A stretch of DNA of 64,000 nucleotides. Origin: Acidisarcina sp963790505 (lineage in GTDB: Bacteria; Acidobacteriota; Terriglobia; Terriglobales; Acidobacteriaceae). The position numbers were made by a program, and so were the translations under genes. The notes under the pieces were generated by a model. That model saw only the letters and a program-made list of their open reading frames with translations, had not been told where the DNA came from and did not search any database. Where the stretch lies: assembly GCA_963790505.1 (NCBI GenBank), contig CAWBOT010000004.1, forward strand, positions 1,426,001 through 1,490,000, in the 5' to 3' direction. Position 1 is the stretch's first letter. Every line of letters starts with the position of its first letter. Below are positions 53,022 to 60,448 of the stretch, piece after piece.

Positions 53022-53870
53022 ATGGCGGACAGCTCGCTGAAAGAGAGCATTGAGGAATTTTTTGCGGCGGGCGCGGCGGCAGTGGGCGATCCGATCGCGA
53101 TGGACGCGTTTATGGCGCTGCGCGAGGCGCTTGAAAAAGGATTGGTGCGCGCTGCAGAGCCCGACGGCGGCGCTCCGCTGGGCTGGCGCGTGAATGGCTG
53201 GGTGAAGCAGGGAATTCTGCTCGGCTTCCGCCTCGGCGTTTTGGTCGGCACTGGCTGCGAAGGGCTGGCATTCGTCGACAAACACACCTTTCCGGCACGG
53301 CGTTTCGCCGCCGAGGACGGGGTGCGGATTGTCGAGGGAGGATCGGCTATCCGATCCGGGGCCTTCGTGTCCCGCGGAGTGGTCTGCGCTCCCCCGATGT
53401 ACATCAACACCGGCGCTTATGTCGATGAAGGAACAATGGTCGACTCCCACGCCCTCGTCGGCTCCTGCGCGCAGATCGGCAAACGCGTGCACCTCAGCGC
53501 GGCCGCGCAGGTGGGCGGCGTCCTCGAGCCCGTGAACGCCGCTCCCGTCGTCATCGAAGATGATGTGCTCATCGGCGGCAACTGCGGAGTCTACGAGGGA
53601 ACGCTGGTGAGGCGGCGGGCCGTTCTCGGCGCCGGGACGATCCTGACCCGCGGAACCCCGGTCTACGATCTGGTCCGCGGCGACGTCTTGCGCGCTGACG
53701 GAGAACGACCGCTTGTGATTCCCGAAGGGGCGGTGGTAGTGCCGGGTTCGCGAGCGGTGACCCACGGCAAGGGGCTGGAATGGGGCGTCAGCCTCTACAC
53801 TCCGGTCATCGTAAAATACCGCGACGAAAAGACGGAGTTGAGCTCAGCGCTCGAAGATCTCTTGCGCTAA
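53022..53870 (+). CDS. dapD: Tetrahydrodipicolinate N-succinyltransferase
   Basis: 282 residues from ATG 53022, with GGAGGA 11 bases before it; a longer frame (52929) has no supporting site. An N-terminal helical part is followed by the substrate region EGGSAIRSGAFVSRGVVCAP (about 105-125) and left-handed beta-helix hexapeptide repeats (YINTGAYVDEGTMVDSHALV, GKRVHLSAAAQVGGVLEPVN, DDVLIGGNCGVYEG, RAVLGAGTILTRGT). It transfers succinyl from succinyl-CoA to tetrahydrodipicolinate, the next step after DapB in the succinylase route. It lies 5 kb from asd-lysC-dapB-dapA and is divergent from the GGDEF-EAL gene. Confidence 0.94.
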   Translation: MADSSLKESIEEFFAAGAAAVGDPIAMDAFMALREALEKGLVRAAEPDGGAPLGWRVNGWVKQGILLGFRLGVLVGTGCEGLAFVDKHTFPARRFAAEDGVRIVEGGSAIRSGAFVSRGVVCAPPMYINTGAYVDEGTMVDSHALVGSCAQIGKRVHLSAAAQVGGVLEPVNAAPVVIEDDVLIGGNCGVYEGTLVRRRAVLGAGTILTRGTPVYDLVRGDVLRADGERPLVIPEGAVVVPGSRAVTHGKGLEWGVSLYTPVIVKYRDEKTELSSALEDLLR

Positions 53871-53980
53871 AGAAATCTGCCTGAATCGGTCTTTGCCCTT
53901 GAGAATCTTTGATATAACGCGAGTGCCGATCTCGAAGTGACAGAGGCGAGGAGGGCCGCTGTGCTAGGCTTGAACATTCG

Positions 53981-55646
53981 ATGACAGAAAATAAACTGAA
54001 GATAATTCCGCTCGGCGGCCTGGGCGAATTCGGCATGAACTGCCTGGCGATTCGCTGGCAGGACGACATTATCGTGATCGACGCCGGGTTGATGTTTCCC
54101 GAGTCGGAACTCCTCGGCGTCGACATCGTCGTTCCCGATATTACGTATCTCGTCGAGAACCGGCAGATGGTCCGCGCGATCATCCTGACCCACGGCCATG
54201 AAGACCATATCGGCGGCCTTCCCTGGATACTCTCCGAGCTGAACGTGCCGGTCTACGGCACCGAGTTCACCCTCGCTTATGTCGAGGGCAAACTCGACGA
54301 ACACAAGCTCCTCGATAACACCGAGCTGATCGAGATCGAGCCGAAGTCAAAGTTTACCATCGGTCCATTCACCATCGAGCCGATCCGGGTCACTCACAGC
54401 CTGGTGGATTGTGTCGCCCTGGCGATCGAAACTCCGGTCGGCGTAATCGTGCATACCGGTGATTTCAAGATCGATCTCTCGCCGCCCGACGGCAAGGCTT
54501 TTGATCTGCACACCTTCGCCGAATACGGCAAGCGCGGGGTCTTGGCGCTCTTGCAGGACTCGACCAACGTCGATCGTCCCGGATACACGCCGAGCGAATG
54601 GGCGGTAAAGCCCCGGCTCGACGAGGTCTTCTCGCGGACAAAGAAGAAGCTCTTCTTCAGCTGTTTCTCCTCGTCGATCTATCGCATTCGCATCGCCCTC
54701 GACCTGGCGCAGACCCATCGCCGCAAGGTTGCCGTCGTTGGACGCTCGATCGTCGAGTCGTCCGAGATCGCGCAAGATCTCGGCTACCTCGACATTCCTC
54801 CAGGCCTGATGATCAACCCCGGGCAAATCAACGATTATGCCCCCGAGAACATGCTGATTCTCATCAGCGGGACGCAGGGCGAACCGATGAGCGCGCTCTC
54901 GCGGGCCGCCGTCGACAATCACAAGCACGCTCACATCGTTGCTGGCGACACCGTGGTGCTGAGTTCGCGCGTCATTCCCGGGCAACGAGAAGAGCATCTT
55001 CCGGGTGATCGACCATCTGTATCGCCGCGACGCCAACGTGATCTTCGACGACGGCGCCTCGGGCCTGATTCACGTCAGCGGTCACGCCAGCCAGGAAGAG
55101 CAGCGCCTGCTGATCAACCTGCTGCGCCCGAAGTTCTTTATCCCCGTCCACGGCGACTATCGCCACTTGAAGAAGCACGCGCAGGTCGCGGTGGAGACCG
55201 GAGTCGTCGGGCAGGCAATTCTGATCGAAGACGGCGATGTCCTCGAGTTGACCGCCAAGGATGCGCGGAAGAACGGCAAAGTCACTGCCGGGCGAGTGTG
55301 CATCGATTCCGGTGGGTCGAGCGTAGACGTCGTTGAGGACATCGTCATCCGCGATCGCCGGCACCTCAGCGAAGACGGCTTCGTGCTGCCGATCATCACC
55401 ATCAATAAGCTGAGCGGCAAGACCGAAGGCCAGCCCGAGGTGGTGACGCGCGGCTTCGCCGCGGCCGACGACGCGCTGATCGAGGCCGCCCGAGAGGTGG
55501 TGACCAAGACGCTCGAAGGATCGAGCTCCGAAGAGAAGGCCGACTATGGCGTAATCAAGGAAAAGGTGCGCGTCGACCTGAAGCGATTCATCCAAAAAAA
55601 TACCAGCCGGCGGCCTTTGATTATGCCGGTGATCCTGGAGATTTGA
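53981..55646 (+). CDS. rnj: Ribonuclease J, broken by a one-base insertion
   Basis: Beta-lactamase-fold exo/endoribonuclease, about 554 residues when corrected. Metal-binding LTHGHEDHIGG near 69, VIVHTGDFKIDLSP near 155, LALLQDSTNVDRPGYTPSE, GTQGEPMSALSRA and SSRVIPG are in the first frame. At 54980-54982 (CCCGGGCAACGAG) the frame slips: restoring one missing phase (GGC AAC GAG AAG) gives NEKSIFRVIDHLYRRDANV, then VSGHASQEEQRLL, FIPVHGDYRHLKKHA and the C-terminal domain to 55646. The extra G could be a sequencing or assembly error in a GGG run, or a real mutation. RNase J matures and degrades mRNA and rRNA. Confidence 0.88.
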
Positions 55647-55657
55647 CGGGGAACCAA

Positions 55658-56200
55658 ATGTCGAACCTGCTCAAGCGTACCTTGAATCGCGGACGCCGGT
55701 TGGCTCAAATCGTATTGCTGGGTGCTCTATTCCCCGTTCCAGGAGCCTTGGCACAGACCGCGCCTAACTGTCTTCCAACGGCGACTCTCGATCAACTCCC
55801 AAAGGCAATTGACGATGCGGTGAGTGGGCCGGGAAACAAAGATCGTGCCTGCATGCGGGCACTGTTAATGCCCGAGGCGCGACTCATTCCGGTCGCCGTT
55901 TCCGCTGATGGGTCCGTTAAGACCACGGCTCTTACCGTGGACGACTACGTCGATCGCGCCGCCAAACACGGAGACAAAGCGTTCTACGAGCACCAGATCA
56001 AATACTCCACCGAGACCTATGGCAACATTGCCCACCTGTGGAGTACCTACACGATCACCGAAACTCCCGACGGGAAACCGATCGTTCGCGGAATTAACAG
56101 CATCCAGGCCGTGAACGATGGCGCTCGCTGGAGGGTCCTCGAAATTACCTGGCAGGCCGAGACGCCGGCGAATCCACTGCCTGCACAGTTCTTACCTTAG
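55658..56200 (+). CDS. Secreted NTF2/SnoaL-like protein, unknown function
   Basis: 180 residues from ATG 55658, with GGGGA 7 bases before it and only 11 bases after the rnj stop, so probably the same transcript. Signal peptide (NRGRRLAQIVLLGALFPVPG, cleaved near ALAQ). The mature part resembles the nuclear-transport-factor-2 fold (LDQLPKAIDDAVSGPGNK, EARLIPVAVSADGSVK, VDDYVDRAAKHGDKAFYEHQ, HLWSTYTITETPDGKPI, GINSIQAVNDGARWRVLEIT). These small barrels bind hydrophobic ligands or act as enzymes; specific role unknown. Confidence 0.8.
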   Translation: MSNLLKRTLNRGRRLAQIVLLGALFPVPGALAQTAPNCLPTATLDQLPKAIDDAVSGPGNKDRACMRALLMPEARLIPVAVSADGSVKTTALTVDDYVDRAAKHGDKAFYEHQIKYSTETYGNIAHLWSTYTITETPDGKPIVRGINSIQAVNDGARWRVLEITWQAETPANPLPAQFLP

Positions 56201-56214
56201 CCGTAGCCACCCGT

Positions 56215-56604
56215 CTATCTCTTGCTTCGATCCAGAGAGGCGAAAATCTCTTGCAAGTCCACGTAAAGCGGAGTGCCCGGAACTTCAAGCCTTAACGCTG
56301 GGATCCAGGCGCTTCTGTTGCAAACGCGGCCCGTGCGCGTCTTCGGATCTATGATCCAAATCGTAGATACCCCCATGCGGAGATAGTCTTCCGCACGCTC
56401 CTGGGTATCGGAATAGGTGTCGTCGGTCAGGATGCCCCATTCCGCTTCTTGGTTGATGAACTATGAGGCGAGAAGCGCCTGGATTCGCGCGTGCTCCCAC
56501 TTGCCCACGTTTCTCTCCCGAAGCTCGCCATCAATATACTCGCGATCGGGCCGATAGCTGGTGCGGTTGAACTCGTCTATCGAGATTTGGACCGCGCTCG
56601 CCAT
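56215..56604 (-). pseudogene. Uma2-family nuclease-like gene, decayed
   Basis: Frame starts at ATG 56604: MASAVQISIDEFNRTSYRPD, then REYIDGELRERNVGKWEHAR, the N-terminus of Uma2 (PD-(D/E)XK-like) proteins. A TAG at 56463-56461 interrupts where the family has a Trp (ALLAS, stop, FINQEAEWGI). About 40 central residues with the catalytic core are missing, and the frame continues (DTYSDTQERAEDYLRMGVST, IWIIDPKTRTGRV) to the end 56215. Both damage types suggest a dead gene. It is directly after the VapC gene on the same strand. Confidence 0.8.
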
Positions 56605-56641
56605 ACCGTAAATTGTAAGCCACGATGTCGGAGGACCCTGT

Positions 56642-57055
56642 CTACCTGTCTGGCTGGGAGGCGGGTAGTCTTGCATGGCCGCCTTGCGCGGTAATCAATT
56701 TGACTGCTCGTTTGTCGAAAGAGACGAAAGTATGGCCACCGAGCAAGCTCCCTTGGAAAGCAATGGCGCCATCGGCAAAATCGCCGCCCCTTTCCATTTG
56801 CGCCAGGCCAGCTTCGACCGCGGATGCATCGACGACAACGTTGGCCGTATCGAGAAGTCCTCTGATCGACTCCGCGATTCGATCCGAACTTATCTTGTAA
56901 CCCTGGGACATTACCCACACCATCTCGCAGAGCGCAGGTAAGGGAATCGCAACCAGATGGGCGGCAGCTAGTTCCGCTTTGGCAGGCGCCGTTTGCGGAT
57001 CATCTTCGTCGACGGCGGCGCGCACCAGCAAATTGGTATCGGCGGTAATGTTCAC
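56642..57055 (-). CDS. vapC: VapC-type PIN-domain toxin
   Basis: 137 residues with the PIN-domain acidic residues: Asp in ITADTNLLVR (6), Glu in ALCEMVWVMSQG (near 44), Asp in DFADGAIAFQ (near 91) and Asp in FVSFDKRAV (near 114). Such RNases cut tRNA or rRNA when not held by their antitoxin. It overlaps the antitoxin gene by four bases (ATGA), the standard coupled order. The stop is 37 bases from the decayed Uma2 gene. Confidence 0.9.
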   Translation of the reverse strand: MNITADTNLLVRAAVDEDDPQTAPAKAELAAAHLVAIPLPALCEMVWVMSQGYKISSDRIAESIRGLLDTANVVVDASAVEAGLAQMERGGDFADGAIAFQGSLLGGHTFVSFDKRAVKLITAQGGHARLPASQPDR

Positions 57056-57333
57056 CGTTCTCCTGCCCAGCCTTGGGCAATGATCTCGTTCATTTCGTCG
57101 ATCGTGAGATGGGGGCCGTTCTCCTGCTTAAGGGAGCCGAAGAACTCGGAGATGTGCCGCTTCCGCTGTGCCGCCTTGACCTGAATCCGGCCCTCCGGAA
57201 GTACGTCTACCAAAATCTCGTCTCCCGGTCTGACGCCGAGATGCCGCAGGAGATCCTTTCGGAGCGTTACCTGCCCCTTGCTTGTGACTTTTAGGGTGGC
57301 ACTGCTCATGCCTTTTCCCGCCAAAACACTCAT
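57052..57333 (-). CDS. vapB: AbrB/SpoVT-type antitoxin
   Basis: 93 residues from ATG 57333, preceded by AAGGAG; an in-frame TTG at 57348 is less likely. The swapped-hairpin DNA-binding domain is in SATLKVTSKGQVTLRKDLLR (about 11-30), followed by LGVRPGDEILVDVLPEGRIQ and a C-terminal toxin-binding tail (HISEFFGSLKQENGPHLTID). It binds its own promoter and VapC. Stable maintenance or stress function is usual for the family. Confidence 0.88.
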   Translation of the reverse strand: MSVLAGKGMSSATLKVTSKGQVTLRKDLLRHLGVRPGDEILVDVLPEGRIQVKAAQRKRHISEFFGSLKQENGPHLTIDEMNEIIAQGWAGER

Positions 57334-57466
57334 GTCGCGCTCCTTCAAAGCCTCGCTTTTTCATTGTAAGGCATAACATCCTTACGACGGATCACACCCT
57401 CCCCACTTCGCACTCGTCTATGCTACGGTCGAGACGGATGGTCGCTCAGACCCGTCTCAAAATCGT

Positions 57467-58471
57467 ATGCATTACAAAAGCCTTCATTTGTTCGTAGCCC
57501 TGATTGCCCTAAGTCTATGCACCCGTCTGTCATTAGGGGATAAGAAACCTTCGAAGCCCGCAGGCACTCTGGCAACGGCAATCCGCGAAACACAGTTGTT
57601 TGTTTCGGCGGACAGCTCCTCCGAAAAACTGGCGAATGTGACCCCCGGGCGCGAGATGGTCATCGTGGAGAAAAGCGGGGAATGGCTGCGCGTCTTCGCG
57701 AACACTGACGTCGAGGAATCGCACGCCCAAGACGCGCCCGTCTTCGGGCAGGAAGCGGCGCCGCCTCCAATCTCTGGCTGGACGACGGGCAAGGGGGTAA
57801 TCGCCGCCGACACGCCCAACGGGGACGCGGTGCTCTTTGGCGTCGCCACCAATACCGAGGAGCTGGCGAGCGAGCCTCATCCCCCTAAAAGGGCTGCACA
57901 GGATGCCAGATTGCTCTATCGCCGGCTGGCGGAGATGTTTCCACAATCGAAATATGCAGGCGAGGCGGCATGGCGTTCCGCGGATATTCGCTGGCAACTG
58001 GAAAAGGAAGACGCCTTCTCACGGCCCTCGGCGCATGAGAAAGAGAATTATCTGCGCCAACAGCTCGATGAAGACGAAATGAAGAAGATCCAGAAGCAAT
58101 ATCCCGGCAGCAAGTGGGCCGATCTCGCCGCCTACGACATGCTGGACAACAAGATATGCGGTGACTGGCAGGGCTCCGAGAAGTGTCCAGAGAAGGAGTC
58201 GGAGCTGTACCTGAAGTATGTCGACGAGCATCCCGAGAGCCCGAAGGCTGCGGAGGCGCTCTACAAAGCCGCGTGGCGGCAAGCTGCGGCGTCCGATATG
58301 TACACCGCCGACAACGAAGACAAGAAGGCCGGCGAGGCCCGCAGCCGCGCGAAAGGCCTGGCGGCACGTTTGCAGAGCAAATACCCGCAGACCGATTACG
58401 CGCCGCGAGCGGCGGGTCTGGTGTACAAATTGGAGCAGGGTATTCCAATCTACGGCGTAGACCGCGAATGA
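57467..58471 (+). CDS. Secreted SH3b protein with TPR-like C-terminus
   Basis: 334 residues. Signal peptide MHYKSLHLFVALIALSLCTR. Residues about 38-115 resemble an SH3b domain (ETQLFVSADSSSEKLANVTP, SGEWLRVF, ISGWTTGKGVIAAD). After it, helix pairs (ARLLYRRLAEMFPQSKYAGE, YLKYVDEHPESPKAAEALYK, LAARLQSKYPQTDYAPRAAG) resemble the BamD/TPR type, so a protein- or wall-binding role is likely. It is not BamD itself (no lipobox is seen). It starts 118 bases beyond the divergent vapB gene. Confidence 0.8.
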   Translation: MHYKSLHLFVALIALSLCTRLSLGDKKPSKPAGTLATAIRETQLFVSADSSSEKLANVTPGREMVIVEKSGEWLRVFANTDVEESHAQDAPVFGQEAAPPPISGWTTGKGVIAADTPNGDAVLFGVATNTEELASEPHPPKRAAQDARLLYRRLAEMFPQSKYAGEAAWRSADIRWQLEKEDAFSRPSAHEKENYLRQQLDEDEMKKIQKQYPGSKWADLAAYDMLDNKICGDWQGSEKCPEKESELYLKYVDEHPESPKAAEALYKAAWRQAAASDMYTADNEDKKAGEARSRAKGLAARLQSKYPQTDYAPRAAGLVYKLEQGIPIYGVDRE

Positions 58472-58621
58472 GCAGAGCATTTCTCCTGTAGATGGAAGTG
58501 CGTAGAGCCGTTCCGCGTAGCCTTTCTGCATAGAAGAGCACGCAGGCTTCTGGAGACTGATTCCATTGTCAGAAGCCACGTTCCAGTCGCCGGTAAGCGA
58601 CAAGAATTCTGCGGAGGTTTC

Positions 58622-59497
58622 TTGAAAGACTATCTGATTTCCGTGCTGCTTGGCATCGTTGAGGGTCTGACCGAGTTCCTTCCGGTCAGCTCCACCGCCC
58701 ACCTTCGAATCGCCGAGGCGATGCTGCATCTTGACCTGACCGACCCGTACTGGAAGATGTATACGGTCGTCATTCAGCTGGGGGCAATTCTGGCTCTGTT
58801 GTCGATTTTTACCGGCCGGATACTCGATTTCTTTCGTACCTTTCCCCGGGGCGAGGCCGGCGACCGAACGATCTGGAACCACCCCATCTCACTCACCTTC
58901 ATCGCCTTCATCGTGACCGCCATCCCCTCCCTGCTGCTATCGAAGACCATCGGTAAGCATCTTGAGAGCATCACGGTGATTGCCTGGGCGCTGCTCATCG
59001 GCGGGGTGGCGATGTGGATGATCGATGTGTGGAGCGAACGGCACGACTCGCCCACCCGGGATGTGGCCCAGATGTCAGTCTGGCAGGCGGTCTGGATCGG
59101 CGCATTCCAGATTTTGTCGGCGGTCTTTCCCGGCACCTCCCGCTCCATGTCCACCATTAGCAGCGGACAGCTTGCCGGCCTCACGCGCGGGGCGGCACTG
59201 GAGTTCAGCTTTCTGGTCTCTATTCCGGTGATGGTTGCGGCCACCGGCTACGATCTGTTGAAGTCCATTCATCCAAGGCACATTGCCGGGGAGCCCGCGG
59301 TCGCCCCGCTGGTAATCACCACCCATGGATGGGTCATCCTGGCCATTGGCCTGGTTGTTTCCTTCCTGGTTGCGTTGGGCGTCGTGGAGTGGTTCCTGAG
59401 ATGGGTGCGCAAGCACGGGTTTGTTCCCTTTGCGATTTACCGGATTCTTCTGGGTATCGTTCTGTTGGTATTTGGCACCGATTTGGCCGGAGGCTAA
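58622..59497 (+). CDS. uppP: Undecaprenyl-diphosphatase
   Basis: 291 residues; TTG start at 58622, with GGAGG nine bases before. Eight hydrophobic segments and both family motifs: EGLTEFLPVSSTAHL (about 14-28) and FPGTSRSMSTI (near 172-182). It removes a phosphate from undecaprenyl diphosphate to recycle the lipid carrier for peptidoglycan and other envelope sugars, and confers bacitracin resistance. No ATG is available at this position, so the TTG is needed. Confidence 0.94.
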   Translation: MKDYLISVLLGIVEGLTEFLPVSSTAHLRIAEAMLHLDLTDPYWKMYTVVIQLGAILALLSIFTGRILDFFRTFPRGEAGDRTIWNHPISLTFIAFIVTAIPSLLLSKTIGKHLESITVIAWALLIGGVAMWMIDVWSERHDSPTRDVAQMSVWQAVWIGAFQILSAVFPGTSRSMSTISSGQLAGLTRGAALEFSFLVSIPVMVAATGYDLLKSIHPRHIAGEPAVAPLVITTHGWVILAIGLVVSFLVALGVVEWFLRWVRKHGFVPFAIYRILLGIVLLVFGTDLAGG

Positions 59498-59527
59498 GCA
59501 GATCTGCGCTTTGAGGGGCTTCGCGAA

Positions 59528-60265
59528 TTGATCACCGGACCCGATTGGAAATCGAGGTTCTACGCGGCGTACGTTTCCAGTGGCCAGGCGAGAGATACCG
59601 GCGAAACCGCCGACGAGCTATTTCGCCCGCGCAAGGCATTTCTCAACCACATCATCACGCAGCATCTCCCATCTGACAAAAGCGCGCGGATCGTGGAACT
59701 GGCCTGTGGATCCGGGGCGATGCTTTACTTCCTGGAGCAGGCCGGATATCGCAACATAGCCGGTGTCGACGTGTCGGAAGAGCAGATTACCGTGGCCGCC
59801 CGGCTGGGCATCTCGACCGCTGCCTGCGCAACGCTTCAGGAGTTCCTCGCCGAGCTGGGTGATGCTTCCGTCGACGCAGTTTTGGCGATCGACATTCTCG
59901 AGCACTTCACTCGTCCCGAAGTGATGGAACTGCTGGCGGAGGTGCGCCGCGTCCTGAAGCCCGGCGGCCGCTGCATCGCCCACGTACCCAATAGCGACGG
60001 TCTCTTCGGCATGAGGATCCGCTACGGGGACTTCACTCACGAATTGGCGTTCAATCCGAGCTCGGCCCGGCAGGTTTTTCGCGTGGCAGGATTTCGCGAA
60101 GTTCGGTGCTTCGAGGACAAACCACGCGTGCATGGGCCGGTAAGTCTGGTGCGGCGCCTGATTTGGGACTTAGGGACTATTCCGAGCAGGCTTTTGCTCG
60201 CCGCGGAGAGCGGGGCCACGCGAGCAATCCTATCGCAGAACATGATGATTGAAGCAGTCCTCTAG
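59528..60265 (+). CDS. Class I SAM-dependent methyltransferase
   Basis: 245 residues from a TTG start. SAM-binding motif I VELACGSGAMLYFLEQAG near 57, motif post-I IAGVDVSEEQI near 77, motif II VDAVLAIDILEHF near 115, and PGGRCIAHVPNSDGLFGMRI near 147. The pattern fits ubiE/UbiG-like or lipid/polyketide methyltransferases; target unknown. It follows uppP by 30 bases. Confidence 0.88.
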   Translation: MITGPDWKSRFYAAYVSSGQARDTGETADELFRPRKAFLNHIITQHLPSDKSARIVELACGSGAMLYFLEQAGYRNIAGVDVSEEQITVAARLGISTAACATLQEFLAELGDASVDAVLAIDILEHFTRPEVMELLAEVRRVLKPGGRCIAHVPNSDGLFGMRIRYGDFTHELAFNPSSARQVFRVAGFREVRCFEDKPRVHGPVSLVRRLIWDLGTIPSRLLLAAESGATRAILSQNMMIEAVL

Positions 60266-60448
60266 GCCGAAGGCCCTCTGACCAGGTCGTAGCTGAGTTC
60301 AGAACTCGGTTCCCCGCACCGACAATTTCCTAATTCCCGGTCTGAGCGCCCTCCGTATCTGGAATAATGAGGGTGCTCTGGGATTCGGGATGCGTGGACC
60401 GGGTCGGCTTTTGCCGGCGTTGCGGTGCATGTGTCGTTGCGTCTCCCA

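Noticed and set aside
56642..57333. VapBC as part of a defence island
   Set aside because: No restriction, Abi, CBASS or other defence gene is adjacent; only the decayed Uma2 gene is nearby.
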